64,000 nucleotides of DNA from Secundilactobacillus malefermentans DSM 5705 = KCTC 3548 (GCF_001436395.1 NZ_AZGJ01000003.1:1-64000), one strand, 5' to 3'; positions 48,168 through 58,157 are shown, counted from the first letter of the stretch. Program-made: numbers and translations. The notes: generated by a model not told the origin, from the sequence alone.

Positions 48168-48532
48168 ATATAATTTGCGTTAACAAAACTTGCTCGTTAA
48201 CAACGATAATAATATTACCATGTAGCTTTTAGCAACGCAACACCTTTTTTTAAAAATTCATTTACAATCTCCGTACAATTTGACGACAAATGACCCAAGA
48301 AATGCCGAGTTTATGCGTCAGTAGGTAGTCTGTGCTATAATGACTTTAATTCTAATTATTTTAAAAATTGGAATAAAAATCTATCCTAAATGGCCGAAAA
48401 TGGTGATCTAGGGATGTTTATTCATTCTAGCTGGACGCTCCTGGCAGAGTGACTTAATCGGAATGAGCGAAACGATAATTTGAAATTAAAAATTTAAAAC
48501 GAGAAATGAAAATCCTTTAAGGAGGAACATCC
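48168..48532. promoter_or_regulatory. walR upstream region with extended -10 promoter
   Basis: TGCTATAAT (TATAAT at 48336-48341 with an upstream TGn) is a strong extended -10 on the plus strand, 190 bases before walR, giving a long leader. The tRNA-Lys promoter must lie in 48168-48260 on the minus strand. I see no protein gene or riboswitch here. Confidence 0.5.
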
Positions 48533-49246
48533 ATGAAGAAAATTCTAGTTGTCGATGATGAAAAACCAATTACTGATATTGAGAAATTTAATTTAACTAA
48601 AGAAGGTTACGAGGTATATGTTGCCTCTGACGGTGAAGAAGCAATCCAACAAGTTGAGGATGTTAACCCAGACCTCATTATTTTAGACCTAATGCTTCCA
48701 AAGATTGATGGACTAGAAGTTGCCCGTCAGGTAAGAAAGAACCACGACATGCCAATTATCATGGTCACTGCAAAAGATTCTGAGTTAGATAAGGTGCTAG
48801 GACTCGAACTTGGTGCTGATGATTATGTTACCAAGCCATTCTCAAATCGTGAATTGATTGCGCGTGTTAAAGCTAATTTGCGTCGTCAAAATACGGTTTC
48901 TAACGCTCAGGCAGATGATAATGAAACCCAAGATATTGAAGTTGGGGACTTAGTTATTCATCCAGACGCCTACTCCGTTTCAAAACGTGGCGAAAATATC
49001 GAATTAACCCATCGTGAATTTGAACTACTACACTATTTGGCATTACACCTAGGTCAAGTAATGACCCGTGAGCACTTACTGCAAACAGTTTGGGGCTACG
49101 ACTACTTTGGCGATGTCAGAACGGTTGATGTGACGGTTCGACGTTTACGAGAAAAGATTGAAGATAATGCGAGTCACCCAACATGGTTGGTGACTCGCCG
49201 GGGCGTAGGGTATTACTTACGCAACCCAGATAACGAACAAAGCTAA
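48533..49246 (+). CDS. walR: response regulator WalR
   Basis: OmpR-family regulator (YycF/VicR), 237 residues. The receiver domain has DDEKP, the phospho-acceptor aspartate in [13 protein letters not shown] and the lysine in TKPF; the C-terminal winged helix contains the recognition region [19 protein letters not shown]. It controls peptidoglycan hydrolases and is usually essential in low-GC Firmicutes. First gene of walRKHIJ. Confidence 0.96.
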   Translation: MKKILVVDDEKPITDIEKFNLTKEGYEVYVASDGEEAIQQVEDVNPDLIILDLMLPKIDGLEVARQVRKNHDMPIIMVTAKDSELDKVLGLELGADDYVTKPFSNRELIARVKANLRRQNTVSNAQADDNETQDIEVGDLVIHPDAYSVSKRGENIELTHREFELLHYLALHLGQVMTREHLLQTVWGYDYFGDVRTVDVTVRRLREKIEDNASHPTWLVTRRGVGYYLRNPDNEQS

Positions 49247-49270
49247 TTTGCACGGAGGAGTCAAAAAAGC

Positions 49271-51154
49271 GTGAATACAAAACTGCGTTGGTATCAGTCC
49301 ATTCATTATAAAATTGCGCTCGTATTTGCGCTAATGCTGATAGTGACCCTGGAAATTGTTGGGGCAATTTTCGTTCAACAGCTTGAACGACAAAATATTA
49401 ATACATTTAAATCACAGATGACCTTACCGCCGTACGTTAGCACTTCGTTGGCAGATCAGTTAGTGCGCAGTAATTCTGGTGCCGCAAATAAGCGAATTAG
49501 AATTATTTTGCAAGACGTGAATGCGCCTAATAACGCGCAAATTGAGGTCATTGATAGTAAGGGAACCATCCGTGGAACAAATGAAATTAACGATCAATCC
49601 GTTGTCGGCCAGAAAACGACTGATAGTGGGATTAAGAGCGTTATTTATAATACAAGAAGTGCGGGAATTGACCGGACGACCGTTGATAGTGGGGACAATC
49701 ACTACTATATGACGGTAAAACCGATTATTCGGAGCCAAACTGCCGGCAGCAATAACAACACGCCTGTCGGGGTTATTTACATGCGGGCTAGTTTAGATAG
49801 CGTTTATAGCAACATCAATACAATTACGTTGATCTACGTCTTTGCGGCACTGATTGCGATTGTCCTTGGCTTAATGCTGGCAATCGTTATTTCGCGAGCA
49901 ATTACCCGGCCCATCGATGAAATGAAGAAACAGACTTTGCGAATTGCGAGAGGGGACTACTCTGGCCAAGTTCACGTATATGGAAATGATGAACTCGGAC
50001 AACTTGCTGGCGCCGTTAATAACCTGTCTGTCAGAGTTGAAGAAGCTCAGGAATCAACTGAATCAGAGCGACGTCGTTTGGATTCCGTTATGTCCCATAT
50101 GACTGACGGTGTTTTAGCAACCGATCGACGAGGAAACGTCATCACGATTAATGAAATGGCGAATGATTTCTTGGATCTAGAAAATGATGATGCTGTTGGC
50201 AAATCAATCCTAGATATCCTGGATATTCGCAAGGAATACTCATTGCGAGATCTCCTCGAAAATCCAGACGAAATTATTCTCGATTTTTCAACTGATGAAC
50301 ATGACTTAATTTTGCAGGCTTACTTCTCATTGATTCAAAGGGAATCTGGCTTCATTAGCGGACTCGTCTGTGTCCTTCATGATGTCACTGAGCAGCAAAA
50401 GATTGATCAGGATCGAAAACAATTCGTGTCAAACGTTTCTCATGAGTTAAGGACACCGCTGACAAGCGTGCGTTCTTACGTCGAGGCTTTATCTGACGGT
50501 GCCTGGAAGGATCCGAAGATTGCACCCAAGTTTTTAAAGGTGACCCAGGAAGAAACTGACCGAATGATTCGAATGATTAATGACCTATTAACGCTGTCAC
50601 GAATGGATTCCGGAACACAAAAGATGAATTTAGAACTCGTCAATTTGAACGAGCTATTTAACTATGTCCTCGATCGCTTCGACATGATTATTACGAGTAA
50701 CGAAAAGAAGAGCGATGAGGAAGAACCGGAAAAGAACTACTCAATCAAGCGTAATTTTACCAAACGCGATTTATGGGTAGAAATTGACACGGACCGATTT
50801 ACTCAGGTTCTTGATAACATCATGAATAACGCCATCAAGTATTCGCCAGATGGTGGCGTCATTACCTGCCGTTTGGTGGAAACCCATAACAACGTCATCA
50901 TCAGTATCAGTGACCAAGGATTGGGAATTCCGCGGGCGGATCAGACCCACATTTTCGATCGATTCTATCGAGTTAATAAGGCCCGGGCTAGAGCACAAGG
51001 TGGAACTGGACTAGGGTTGGCAATTTCACGAGAAACTGTCCAAATGCTGGGTGGCCGAATTTGGGTTGATAGTCACGAAGGCCGAGGCTCAACTTTCTAC
51101 ATTACGCTACCTTATGAACCGTACGAGGGGGACCTTTGGGATGAAAGTAACTAG
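49271..51154 (+). CDS. walK: sensor histidine kinase WalK
   Basis: Membrane kinase of 627 residues partnering WalR: transmembrane helix 1 (about 13-32), an extracellular sensor domain (to about 183), transmembrane helix 2, a HAMP domain, a PAS domain (about 265-370), a dimerisation/HisKA segment with the phosphorylated histidine in NVSHELRTPLTSV, and an ATPase domain with NNAIKYSPDGG, DQGLGIP and GGTGLGLAIS. Starts at GTG 49271 after GGAGG. Confidence 0.96.
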   Translation: MNTKLRWYQSIHYKIALVFALMLIVTLEIVGAIFVQQLERQNINTFKSQMTLPPYVSTSLADQLVRSNSGAANKRIRIILQDVNAPNNAQIEVIDSKGTIRGTNEINDQSVVGQKTTDSGIKSVIYNTRSAGIDRTTVDSGDNHYYMTVKPIIRSQTAGSNNNTPVGVIYMRASLDSVYSNINTITLIYVFAALIAIVLGLMLAIVISRAITRPIDEMKKQTLRIARGDYSGQVHVYGNDELGQLAGAVNNLSVRVEEAQESTESERRRLDSVMSHMTDGVLATDRRGNVITINEMANDFLDLENDDAVGKSILDILDIRKEYSLRDLLENPDEIILDFSTDEHDLILQAYFSLIQRESGFISGLVCVLHDVTEQQKIDQDRKQFVSNVSHELRTPLTSVRSYVEALSDGAWKDPKIAPKFLKVTQEETDRMIRMINDLLTLSRMDSGTQKMNLELVNLNELFNYVLDRFDMIITSNEKKSDEEEPEKNYSIKRNFTKRDLWVEIDTDRFTQVLDNIMNNAIKYSPDGGVITCRLVETHNNVIISISDQGLGIPRADQTHIFDRFYRVNKARARAQGGTGLGLAISRETVQMLGGRIWVDSHEGRGSTFYITLPYEPYEGDLWDESN

Positions 51155-52448
51155 AAAAATATTTTTACCAGTGGCGCTCCTGGTTGCGGTCGTTCTTAGC
51201 ATGATTTTGTCGTGGTTTATTTGGACAAATAATCCAGTGAGGTATGAACGTAACAAGGAAGATACCGTGACGAGTACGAGTACCCAACGGGATTTGAGTA
51301 CGAAATCAATTCGTGATATTTATTTGCCAGTTCAGGTCATCACAACGGATGTTGGTGGCAATCAAAATTTGGTGAATAATCACAAGGTTAATTTAGTGAC
51401 TGAAATTCGGGACCGAATGAGTACTTGGAAATCGAATCGAATGGTTTTAGTTAAATCACGCTCTAAGTCCGACTATTTAGCGCAATTGCGCCGGCCGGAC
51501 ACCGTGATGATGAATTACGATAGTAGCATTACCGTGAAGGTTTTCAATCGCGTCTTTAAGAACCAGTTGAAGGGTGTTCGCAATCGAAAATTTAACCGAA
51601 TTCAAATCAAAATGGACGATGCGAAGCACATTTATCTTCTAAACGATAACGGTTATCGAATTTATCGGGTTACTGTTAGTGGTCAAAAATTGAGTAAATT
51701 ACGCAGCGTTTTAAAAACAAACTTAATTAAGTATCCAATTAATCTCAAGATGGTCAGTGATCAACCAACTGTTTTCATTAACAAAGGCCTAAAAATGCCG
51801 CGGTATAGCTACATGATTAACAAACAGGATGCCAATAACTTTGTTAACCGGCTGATGAGTTCAGATAATGACAACATTTCAATTAAGAAACGTCAAAATG
51901 TGACAACGTATGATGATGGCTCTTACCATCGTTTGCAAGTGAATACGAAAACGGGATTTGTCACTTACGGTGATTACAGCTCAATGAAGTCGATTAATAC
52001 GTATACAAACATGTTGCTGCGATCATATGGTGACCTGAAAAAGATTGGCATTCCGTTAGATAACACGCGATTCTACTATTACAATAAAAAAACGAGTAGC
52101 GTTGCCTACCGTGGCTTCGTTGAAGGCTTCCCAATCTTTAATCAAGCAGAATATGGGACTGCACGCATTCAGTTGCAGGGTCAAAGCATCAAACGTTACA
52201 ACTTCTCGCTGTACGGATTACAGGTGCCGGTTCCTTCAAGACAGAAAGATAAGGACCTGCCGACAACCCAATCGATGCTGGATCAGCTGAAACAGGCGGG
52301 TATTAAGGAAGCGGATGTTGATAATATTCAACTAGGCTATGAATGGAAGCAGAATAAAGCGTCAAGTGAAGTCGTTGACTTAAACCCAACTTGGTACGTG
52401 AGATATCAGGGAAAATGGCGGACTTACGAGTCATTGTTGAGTAACTAA
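51141..52448 (+). CDS. walH: WalK accessory protein WalH (YycH)
   Basis: A 435-residue single-pass membrane protein (helix about 5-27) with a large extracellular domain; homologue of YycH, which in Bacillus lowers, and in Staphylococcus raises, WalK signalling. ATG 51141 overlaps the end of walK by 14 bases with GGGGGACC upstream. Position between walK and walI supports the call. Confidence 0.9.
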   Translation: MKVTRKIFLPVALLVAVVLSMILSWFIWTNNPVRYERNKEDTVTSTSTQRDLSTKSIRDIYLPVQVITTDVGGNQNLVNNHKVNLVTEIRDRMSTWKSNRMVLVKSRSKSDYLAQLRRPDTVMMNYDSSITVKVFNRVFKNQLKGVRNRKFNRIQIKMDDAKHIYLLNDNGYRIYRVTVSGQKLSKLRSVLKTNLIKYPINLKMVSDQPTVFINKGLKMPRYSYMINKQDANNFVNRLMSSDNDNISIKKRQNVTTYDDGSYHRLQVNTKTGFVTYGDYSSMKSINTYTNMLLRSYGDLKKIGIPLDNTRFYYYNKKTSSVAYRGFVEGFPIFNQAEYGTARIQLQGQSIKRYNFSLYGLQVPVPSRQKDKDLPTTQSMLDQLKQAGIKEADVDNIQLGYEWKQNKASSEVVDLNPTWYVRYQGKWRTYESLLSN

Positions 52449-52477
52449 TTTGAGCAATCAGGAAAGGAGGAAATTGT

Positions 52478-53299
52478 GTGGATTTTCGACGAATTGAATG
52501 GATATTCTTAGTGATCTTTGTTGCGATTGATATTTTCTTATTTGTGTCGTTTAGGCAAAGTGGGACTGTTCAAACAAGTGGCAGTGCCCAAACTGGCGAT
52601 TCAAATGGGACCATCATCAAGGAAATGAAAAGTGATCAAATTAAATTTAGCCAACCATCTGCAAAAAGTTCTGATGGATACTACATTTCGAGTAGTAATA
52701 ATAATGATTTGGAAGATAAGGCCGGTTCACTGCTTGGTCAATCAACGAGTTACAGTGATGACCAGTTGACCAGCACGTTCAAGACCCCAGTTGCCATCAG
52801 TAATTCAACGGCAGAAAAGGCAACTGACATCATGATGAAGGATTCTAGTCAGGTTTCTCATGGGAAGGAATACCATTACAGCAAGCAATTATCGACCAAA
52901 AATCAGATAATTTACGTGCAAGATGTGACCAATGGTTCCATTTATTCTCAAATGGGTGAAGTTCGCTTTAAAGTTAGCAATAACGAAATCACCGGATATA
53001 CTCAAGGATATTTGAGTGACGTCCAGTCTTTACGTGAAAAAACCGACACAATTTCCGAACAACGGGCCTTAATTTGGTTGTATCAATATAATGAAATTCC
53101 AAACGGGGCACAGATTCAGTGGACGAAACTTGGATATACAAAACTACTGTCCATTCAGGAAAGTAGCGTGTACGTGCCAACTTGGATTATTGCGATGAAG
53201 ACCAATAACACGACGGGGACGTACCTGAGACGTGTTAATGCGTTTACTGGTGCCATTCTTAAAAGTGAAACGTCAGCCAAATCGGTAACGACTGATTAA
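52478..53299 (+). CDS. walI: WalK accessory protein WalI (YycI)
   Basis: A 273-residue single-pass membrane protein (helix about 8-26, IEWIFLVIFVAIDIFLFVSF) with a YycI/YpmB-like extracellular domain. It works with WalH and WalK in the membrane. Start is GTG 52478 after AAAGGAGG. Fourth gene of the walRKHIJ operon. Confidence 0.9.
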   Translation: MDFRRIEWIFLVIFVAIDIFLFVSFRQSGTVQTSGSAQTGDSNGTIIKEMKSDQIKFSQPSAKSSDGYYISSSNNNDLEDKAGSLLGQSTSYSDDQLTSTFKTPVAISNSTAEKATDIMMKDSSQVSHGKEYHYSKQLSTKNQIIYVQDVTNGSIYSQMGEVRFKVSNNEITGYTQGYLSDVQSLREKTDTISEQRALIWLYQYNEIPNGAQIQWTKLGYTKLLSIQESSVYVPTWIIAMKTNNTTGTYLRRVNAFTGAILKSETSAKSVTTD

Positions 53300-53341
53300 A
53301 AAATAGTGTATAATCGAGCCATAATTAAAGATAACGGAATA

Positions 53342-53376
53342 AGAGCTGGTGGCAGAACCATTGTCCCGGCTTTTTA
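53342..53376 (+). terminator. possible weak terminator before walJ
   Basis: Imperfect hairpin AGCTGG...CCCGGCT followed by five T. A TATAAT-like box lies just upstream at about 53310-53315, so walJ may have its own promoter. Confidence 0.4.
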
Positions 53377-53394
53377 CATAAAAGGGAGCACTTA

Positions 53395-54204
53395 ATGACA
53401 ATGAATGATGGACTAAAAGTCAGCGTATTAGCCAGCGGTAGTACTGGCAATTGCACATACATTGAAACGGGTCAGCACAAGGTATTGGTTGACGCCGGAT
53501 TAAGCGGCAAGAAAATTGAAGGATTAATGGCATCAATTGGCAAAAGTCTGAATGATGTCGATTCTCTGTTTGTGACCCACGAACACAGTGATCACCGCAA
53601 AGCAGTTGGCATTTTAGCACGACGCTATCCACAACTAAACGTGTACGCCAACAAGGGAACTTGGGATGCGATGGCTAACCGAATCGGGGAAGTTGCTGCT
53701 GACCAAAAGAACCTATTTGCACCAGATACCACTCTATCAATGGGTGACCTGGACGTTGAAAGTTTCAGCGTGTCTCATGATGCAGCCGAACCTCAATTTT
53801 ACTCATTTCATCATAATGGGAAGTCGTTTGTCATCTTGACGGACACGGGAATGGTCTCAGAGCACGTTGAGGGCACGATTAAGGACGCAGATGGCTACTT
53901 GCTGGAATGTAACCATGATCTTGAAATGTTACGTCAGGGAAGCTATTCATGGCCATTGAAGCAACGGATTCTAAGTGATAAGGGGCATTTGTCCAACGAG
54001 GATAGCGCTAACGTGATGATGGATGTGCTTGGCAACCATACGAAGCGCATTTTCCTTGGCCATTTAAGTCAGGAAAATAACATCAAGACGCTTGCCCATT
54101 TGACGGTGGCTTCAATGATGGCGAACCACGATTACGGCGTGGGACACGACTTTCAGTTACTCGATACGGATCCTGATAAGGCATCAGGAATTGTTTCTCT
54201 TTAA
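53395..54204 (+). CDS. walJ: metallo-beta-lactamase-fold exonuclease WalJ (YycJ)
   Basis: A 269-residue enzyme with the MBL-fold motif VTHEHSDHRKAV (HxHxDH) at about 59-70, and downstream metal-ligand histidines and aspartate (VSHDA, ILTDTG, NHDLEM, GHLS). Homologues act as 5'-3' DNA exonucleases in mismatch repair and have been tied to coordination of cell division with replication. It is last in the walRKHIJ set. Confidence 0.92.
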   Translation: MTMNDGLKVSVLASGSTGNCTYIETGQHKVLVDAGLSGKKIEGLMASIGKSLNDVDSLFVTHEHSDHRKAVGILARRYPQLNVYANKGTWDAMANRIGEVAADQKNLFAPDTTLSMGDLDVESFSVSHDAAEPQFYSFHHNGKSFVILTDTGMVSEHVEGTIKDADGYLLECNHDLEMLRQGSYSWPLKQRILSDKGHLSNEDSANVMMDVLGNHTKRIFLGHLSQENNIKTLAHLTVASMMANHDYGVGHDFQLLDTDPDKASGIVSL

Positions 54205-54323
54205 TAAAATTTAATAATTTAACGAGAATTTAGCGACTTTATTCAAACATTTTTCACAAGTTAACGGTAATATAGACTTGTAAAAGGTTTAAATAAGGGC
54301 GTTTTTCTTTTGCGCTAAATCCA

Positions 54324-54355
54324 AAGGGAGGTCAGGCGAAAGCCGAATCAATATG
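54324..54355 (+). promoter_or_regulatory. htrA translation start with hairpin between SD and ATG
   Basis: The only SD-like site, AAAGGGAGG, ends 21 bases before ATG 54353, too far for usual initiation. GGC-GAAA-GCC at 54335-54344 lies between them and would shorten the effective distance if folded. Confidence 0.45.
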
Positions 54356-55618
54356 GATAATAATAATAATGAGAACCAAAACTTAGATAACCAAGATCAA
54401 CCAACTCGTGCTAAGCGAGGCGGCGGTATGCTAACAAAGGTTGCCATAACAGCATTAATTGCCGGTTTACTTGGTGGGGGCATTGCCTATGGGGGAATGA
54501 CCTACTTTAATAATCACGTGAATACAACTTCAGTTCCTAGTGGCTCAAACAGTGGTGGTACAGCATCGACGAGCAACGTGAAGGTTAACGTTAGTTCTAA
54601 ATCTGAAACTGCGTTCAAAAATGTGAAGGGTGCCGTTGTTTCGGTTATCAATTTGCAAAAAGAAAGTTCAAGTAGCGATGGATTGGGAAGTTTGTTTGGC
54701 GAGAGTAGCAGTGAGTCATCATCGTCCTCTAGCAGCTCCTTAGAGGAAAGTTCAGAGGGTTCAGGTATCGTTTATAAGAAATCTGGGAACTCGGCTTACA
54801 TCGTCACAAATAACCACGTGGTATCTGGTTCAAACGCGCTAGAAGTCATTACTAGTTCTGGTAAGAAGAAGGAAGCCAAAATTGTTGGTAAGGATAGCGT
54901 GACTGATTTAGCCGTTATTAAGGTTAATTCAAGCGATATCAATAAGGTTGCCACGTTTGGTGATTCATCAGCTATCAAGGTTGGTGAAACAGCGCTTGCG
55001 ATTGGATCGCCACTTGGTTCAGAGTACGCAACCTCATTGACACAAGGAATTATTTCAGCTAAGAAGCGAACGGTTGAAACAACGAATGGGACTGCAACGG
55101 TTATCCAAACGGATGCCGCTATCAACCCAGGTAACTCGGGTGGTCCACTGATTAATTTAGGTGGCCAAGTTATCGGGATTAACTCGATGAAGTTAGCTTC
55201 TGACAGCTCAGGTACTAGCGTTGAAGGGATGGGCTTTGCCATTCCAAGTAATGAAGTTGTGAAGATTATTAATCAACTCATTAAGAGTGGTAAGATTACC
55301 CGACCAGCATTGGGAATCAAGTACGTTGATTTGTCGGAAATCTCTAAGACCCAACAAAAATCAACGCTTAAATTACCAAGTAGCGTTTCTTACGGTGCCG
55401 TTGTGATGGCAGCGCCAAGCAGCAATTCGCCCGCAAGCAAGGCCGGCATTAAGAAGTACGATGTCATTACGGCCCTTGGGAGTAAAAAGGTAACTGAAAA
55501 TACGACGCTACGTGATCTTCTGTATAATTACAAAGTTGGCGATAAGGTCAAAGTGACCTACTACCACAACGGAAACAAGAAGACTGAGACGGTAACGCTT
55601 AATAAAACTGCTTCATAA
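54353..55618 (+). CDS. htrA: membrane-anchored serine protease HtrA (DegP-like)
   Basis: Quality-control protease at the outer face of the membrane, 421 residues. A cytoplasmic asparagine-rich start is followed by one transmembrane helix (about 31-50), a serine-rich stretch, the trypsin-like domain with catalytic histidine in VTNNHVVSG, aspartate in DLAVIKV and serine in NPGNSGGPL, and one PDZ domain (about 320-410). It degrades misfolded exported proteins and may process peptides. It is placed between walJ and rlmH as in many lactobacilli. Confidence 0.95.
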   Translation: MDNNNNENQNLDNQDQPTRAKRGGGMLTKVAITALIAGLLGGGIAYGGMTYFNNHVNTTSVPSGSNSGGTASTSNVKVNVSSKSETAFKNVKGAVVSVINLQKESSSSDGLGSLFGESSSESSSSSSSSLEESSEGSGIVYKKSGNSAYIVTNNHVVSGSNALEVITSSGKKKEAKIVGKDSVTDLAVIKVNSSDINKVATFGDSSAIKVGETALAIGSPLGSEYATSLTQGIISAKKRTVETTNGTATVIQTDAAINPGNSGGPLINLGGQVIGINSMKLASDSSGTSVEGMGFAIPSNEVVKIINQLIKSGKITRPALGIKYVDLSEISKTQQKSTLKLPSSVSYGAVVMAAPSSNSPASKAGIKKYDVITALGSKKVTENTTLRDLLYNYKVGDKVKVTYYHNGNKKTETVTLNKTAS

Positions 55619-55703
55619 ATGATGCATAAAATAAAATTTCTAAAAACTGGCGATAGACGGCATTTTGAGTCACACAATCGATTGGTTTTAGCATAAAAAA
55701 GGT

Positions 55704-55735
55704 CCGATAGACGAGCGCGTCTATCGGGCTTTTTT
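55704..55735 (+). terminator. terminator downstream of htrA
   Basis: Perfect 10-bp CCGATAGACG/CGTCTATCGG stem, AGCG loop, then GCTTTTTT. Confidence 0.92.
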
Positions 55736-55865
55736 GTCTGTTTTCCGAACTAGGAAAATGAATGCTTGCGGAATCAAGTGTATTTGCAGCGTGAAAGAGA
55801 CGAAAAGTCCGAATAAAAATAGTGGAATAAGGGTAAAACTTCGGGTGAGATAAATCAGAGGAACC

Positions 55866-56168
55866 TGTGGATAACTTTGTGGATAAGTCAAAATTTGTGT
55901 ATATTTTAAAAATGATACTGGTATAACTTTATTTTGCTCAATTTTTAAGTTATCCACAGGCTAATGTGGATAACTTTGTCAACAACTGGGGATAATTCCT
56001 TAATCCCTTGTGGCCGTAAGTGTTTGACTGTAACATAGGAACGCTTGTTTTGTTTAACCTGTTGATAACTATTTTTAGGGGTCTATTATAAATGCCGTTT
56101 TTGAAGCATGTTGACGGTTACAATTAAAATAAAGTGTGAATTAAGTCTGTGGATAACTTTGTGCATAA
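55866..56168. other. dense DnaA-box cluster between htrA and rlmH
   Basis: Perfect TTATCCACA/TGTGGATAA boxes at 55866, 55878, 55950, 55965 and 56148; one-mismatch boxes at 55987 (TGGGGATAA), 56060 (TGTTGATAA) and 56160 (TGTGCATAA); further weaker ones near 56171 and 56191. This equals the number of perfect boxes around dnaA and is about 32 kb from it. The remaining sequence of the 620-base gap is AT-rich with no gene. Confidence 0.85.
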
Positions 56169-56238
56169 CTTGTTGATAGTTCCATTTTTCGGTGGATAGC
56201 GTAAAATGAAAGCAGAAATAATGGCTAAGGAGTCTATG

Positions 56239-56718
56239 ATGAATATTAAAATTATTGGTGTGGGTAAACTGAAGGAAAAATACTTTAAACAGGGAATTGC
56301 TGAATATGCAAAACGATTATCACGTTTTTGTAAGTTTGAAATTGTCGAGGTTCCAGATGAGAAGGCTCCTGAATCTTTGAGTCAGGCCCAGATGGATGAC
56401 GTGATGGCTAAGGAAGGCGAACGTATTTTGGGCAAAATAAAAGACCGCGAGTACGTGTACGCACTCGCAATCTTAGGGAAGGAACGTTCATCGGAGGAAT
56501 TTGCTGCCGAGATCGCGCAATTAACTACTTATGGACATTCTGATATCACGTTTGTCATTGGTGGATCACTCGGATTGACACCAGAGGTCCTTAAACGTGC
56601 CAACACACAGATTTCGTTTGGCCGGTTCACACTTCCTCACCAATTGATGAGACTGGTGCTGACGGAGCAGGTATACCGGGCATTTATGATTAACGAGGGA
56701 AGCCCGTATCATAAGTGA
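56239..56718 (+). CDS. rlmH: 23S rRNA pseudouridine-1915 N3-methyltransferase RlmH
   Basis: SPOUT methyltransferase of 159 residues acting on 23S rRNA position 1915. It begins [16 protein letters not shown] and has the knot motifs [13 protein letters not shown] and [34 protein letters not shown]. The second ATG of a pair (56236/56239) best fits the AAGGAG and homologues. The 3' end of this gene is the insertion point of SCC elements in staphylococci; here the next gene is an unrelated DUF2971 gene. Confidence 0.96.
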   Translation: MNIKIIGVGKLKEKYFKQGIAEYAKRLSRFCKFEIVEVPDEKAPESLSQAQMDDVMAKEGERILGKIKDREYVYALAILGKERSSEEFAAEIAQLTTYGHSDITFVIGGSLGLTPEVLKRANTQISFGRFTLPHQLMRLVLTEQVYRAFMINEGSPYHK

Positions 56719-56794
56719 AGGTTTGCAAACATGTAAGGCTTTACCGGAAATATGGTGAAACTGGTGATTCAAAATTGTTATAGAAGGTGAAGTT

Positions 56795-58102
56795 ATTTTT
56801 AGATTAAGAAATATTGATACTCTTTTGAAATTTAAAGAGTTAGAAAAACAATCCATCTATTTTGCTCCGGCTAGTGTTGAAGATGATATGTATGAAGGCA
56901 GATATCCAATGTATTTTGACGGAAATGAGGCATTGTGGCAAGGTTTCTTTGCTATGTTCTACAAACATATTTCATTTAATCAAGGAATCGTTGGCGAAAA
57001 ATTTGATGAATATGTACCAGCCATGGTCCCATTAAAAACGAATCTCACTAGTAGAAATTATAATTATGATGGAGAGGAATTTAAAGGATATTTAAATATA
57101 GGCGGAGTGAGGGCTTTAATAGCGCTTTTTGCAGCGTCAGGAAAAGTATATGAACGTCAGTTGCGTAAGATAATTACTCAGTATATTTTATTTTTAACTA
57201 TTTTTTACTCGCAGCAATTTGGAGCATTTGTTAATAAGAAAACAGAACTTGAAAAAAAGAATAAACAAATGGTGAAAAAATTGGATAGTGTGCAGAAGAT
57301 AATAAGTACACTCAATAAAGTACCATGCGAAGAAACAAGTCGTGTAGATATTTTGTCAAAATTTACTAGTGACCCTTTATGTTACCAAAATGAGTTGGAT
57401 GTTAATAGTCAGCAATTCGTTAATTATCAAATAAGTGAAAAGTTGATGGACAGTTTTTTTGAAGGATTAAGGAATATGGCATTAGAAAACTGCTACATTG
57501 CTTCATTTACAGATGATTATTCAGACGGACGGATGTGGCATGATTATACTAATTATGAGGGGATTGCAATAGAGTATAAGAATGATGAGTCAATCACTTT
57601 AAGGGATTCTGAAGGAAATAGCAGTAATCATAAGTTTAAAAAAGTGGCATATGAGAATGCACAAAGTTTTAATTTTTTTAGTTCTATAGGAAAACTACCG
57701 GATGCAATGATTACAGGAATATTTGCAAATTATGATTGGGGAAACGATACTCATCAAATAAAAGAAAATCTAAAAGATAACTACTGGAAATGGACCGAGC
57801 AAACAGTATTAACAAAGGATTCTTCGTGGATCACACAAAGAGAGTCGCGTCTTATTATTTCTAATTTTATGGAGGGATATTCTACGACTCAAAGTAGGAC
57901 ATTTTTTTATGATTTTTCAGAATTGAAATCAATAACTTTTGGTCCTAAAACAAGCAATGAAAATAAGATAAAAATAACCAAAATACTCGTTCAGAAATGT
58001 AAGGAGAATGATGTTGCAAATTTTCCTGTATATGCTATGTTCAGAGATGACAAAACTGGAAAGATGGAGCGAGAACTTTTGACAAGTCTCCATGGAAAAT
58101 AA
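56795..58102 (+). CDS. DUF2971-family protein, rlmH-adjacent
   Basis: About 435 residues. The N-terminal FRLRNIDTLLKFKELEKQSIYFAPASVEDDMYEG and the later CYIASFTDDYSDGRMWHDYTNYEGIAIEYKND match the pattern of DUF2971 proteins, a family of unknown function often found near defence genes. The first canonical start is TTG 56825, but the conserved FRLRN strand lies before it; an ATT at 56795 behind AAGGTGAAG may be the real start. A lysine-rich coiled-coil stretch is at about 150-175. The gene is clearly more AT-rich than rlmH and the following genes, which suggests transfer. Confidence 0.7.
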   Translation: MFRLRNIDTLLKFKELEKQSIYFAPASVEDDMYEGRYPMYFDGNEALWQGFFAMFYKHISFNQGIVGEKFDEYVPAMVPLKTNLTSRNYNYDGEEFKGYLNIGGVRALIALFAASGKVYERQLRKIITQYILFLTIFYSQQFGAFVNKKTELEKKNKQMVKKLDSVQKIISTLNKVPCEETSRVDILSKFTSDPLCYQNELDVNSQQFVNYQISEKLMDSFFEGLRNMALENCYIASFTDDYSDGRMWHDYTNYEGIAIEYKNDESITLRDSEGNSSNHKFKKVAYENAQSFNFFSSIGKLPDAMITGIFANYDWGNDTHQIKENLKDNYWKWTEQTVLTKDSSWITQRESRLIISNFMEGYSTTQSRTFFYDFSELKSITFGPKTSNENKIKITKILVQKCKENDVANFPVYAMFRDDKTGKMERELLTSLHGK

Positions 58103-58134
58103 AAGTAGGTGCCTCTTATGGCACCTACTTTTTG
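58101..58134. terminator. bidirectional terminator
   Basis: 13-bp AAAAGTAGGTGCC/GGCACCTACTTTT stem with 6-base loop, between the convergent DUF2971 and DUF2075 genes. Confidence 0.88.
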
Positions 58135-58157
58135 TAAAGTGAAGTAGTATATAGAAC

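Noticed and set aside
53340-53394. Riboswitch before walJ
   Set aside because: Only a short imperfect hairpin with a weak T-run; no match to a known aptamer core that I can see.
54796-55242. 148-residue minus-strand frame inside htrA
   Set aside because: Opposite-strand shadow of the protease domain; composition follows the codon pattern of htrA.
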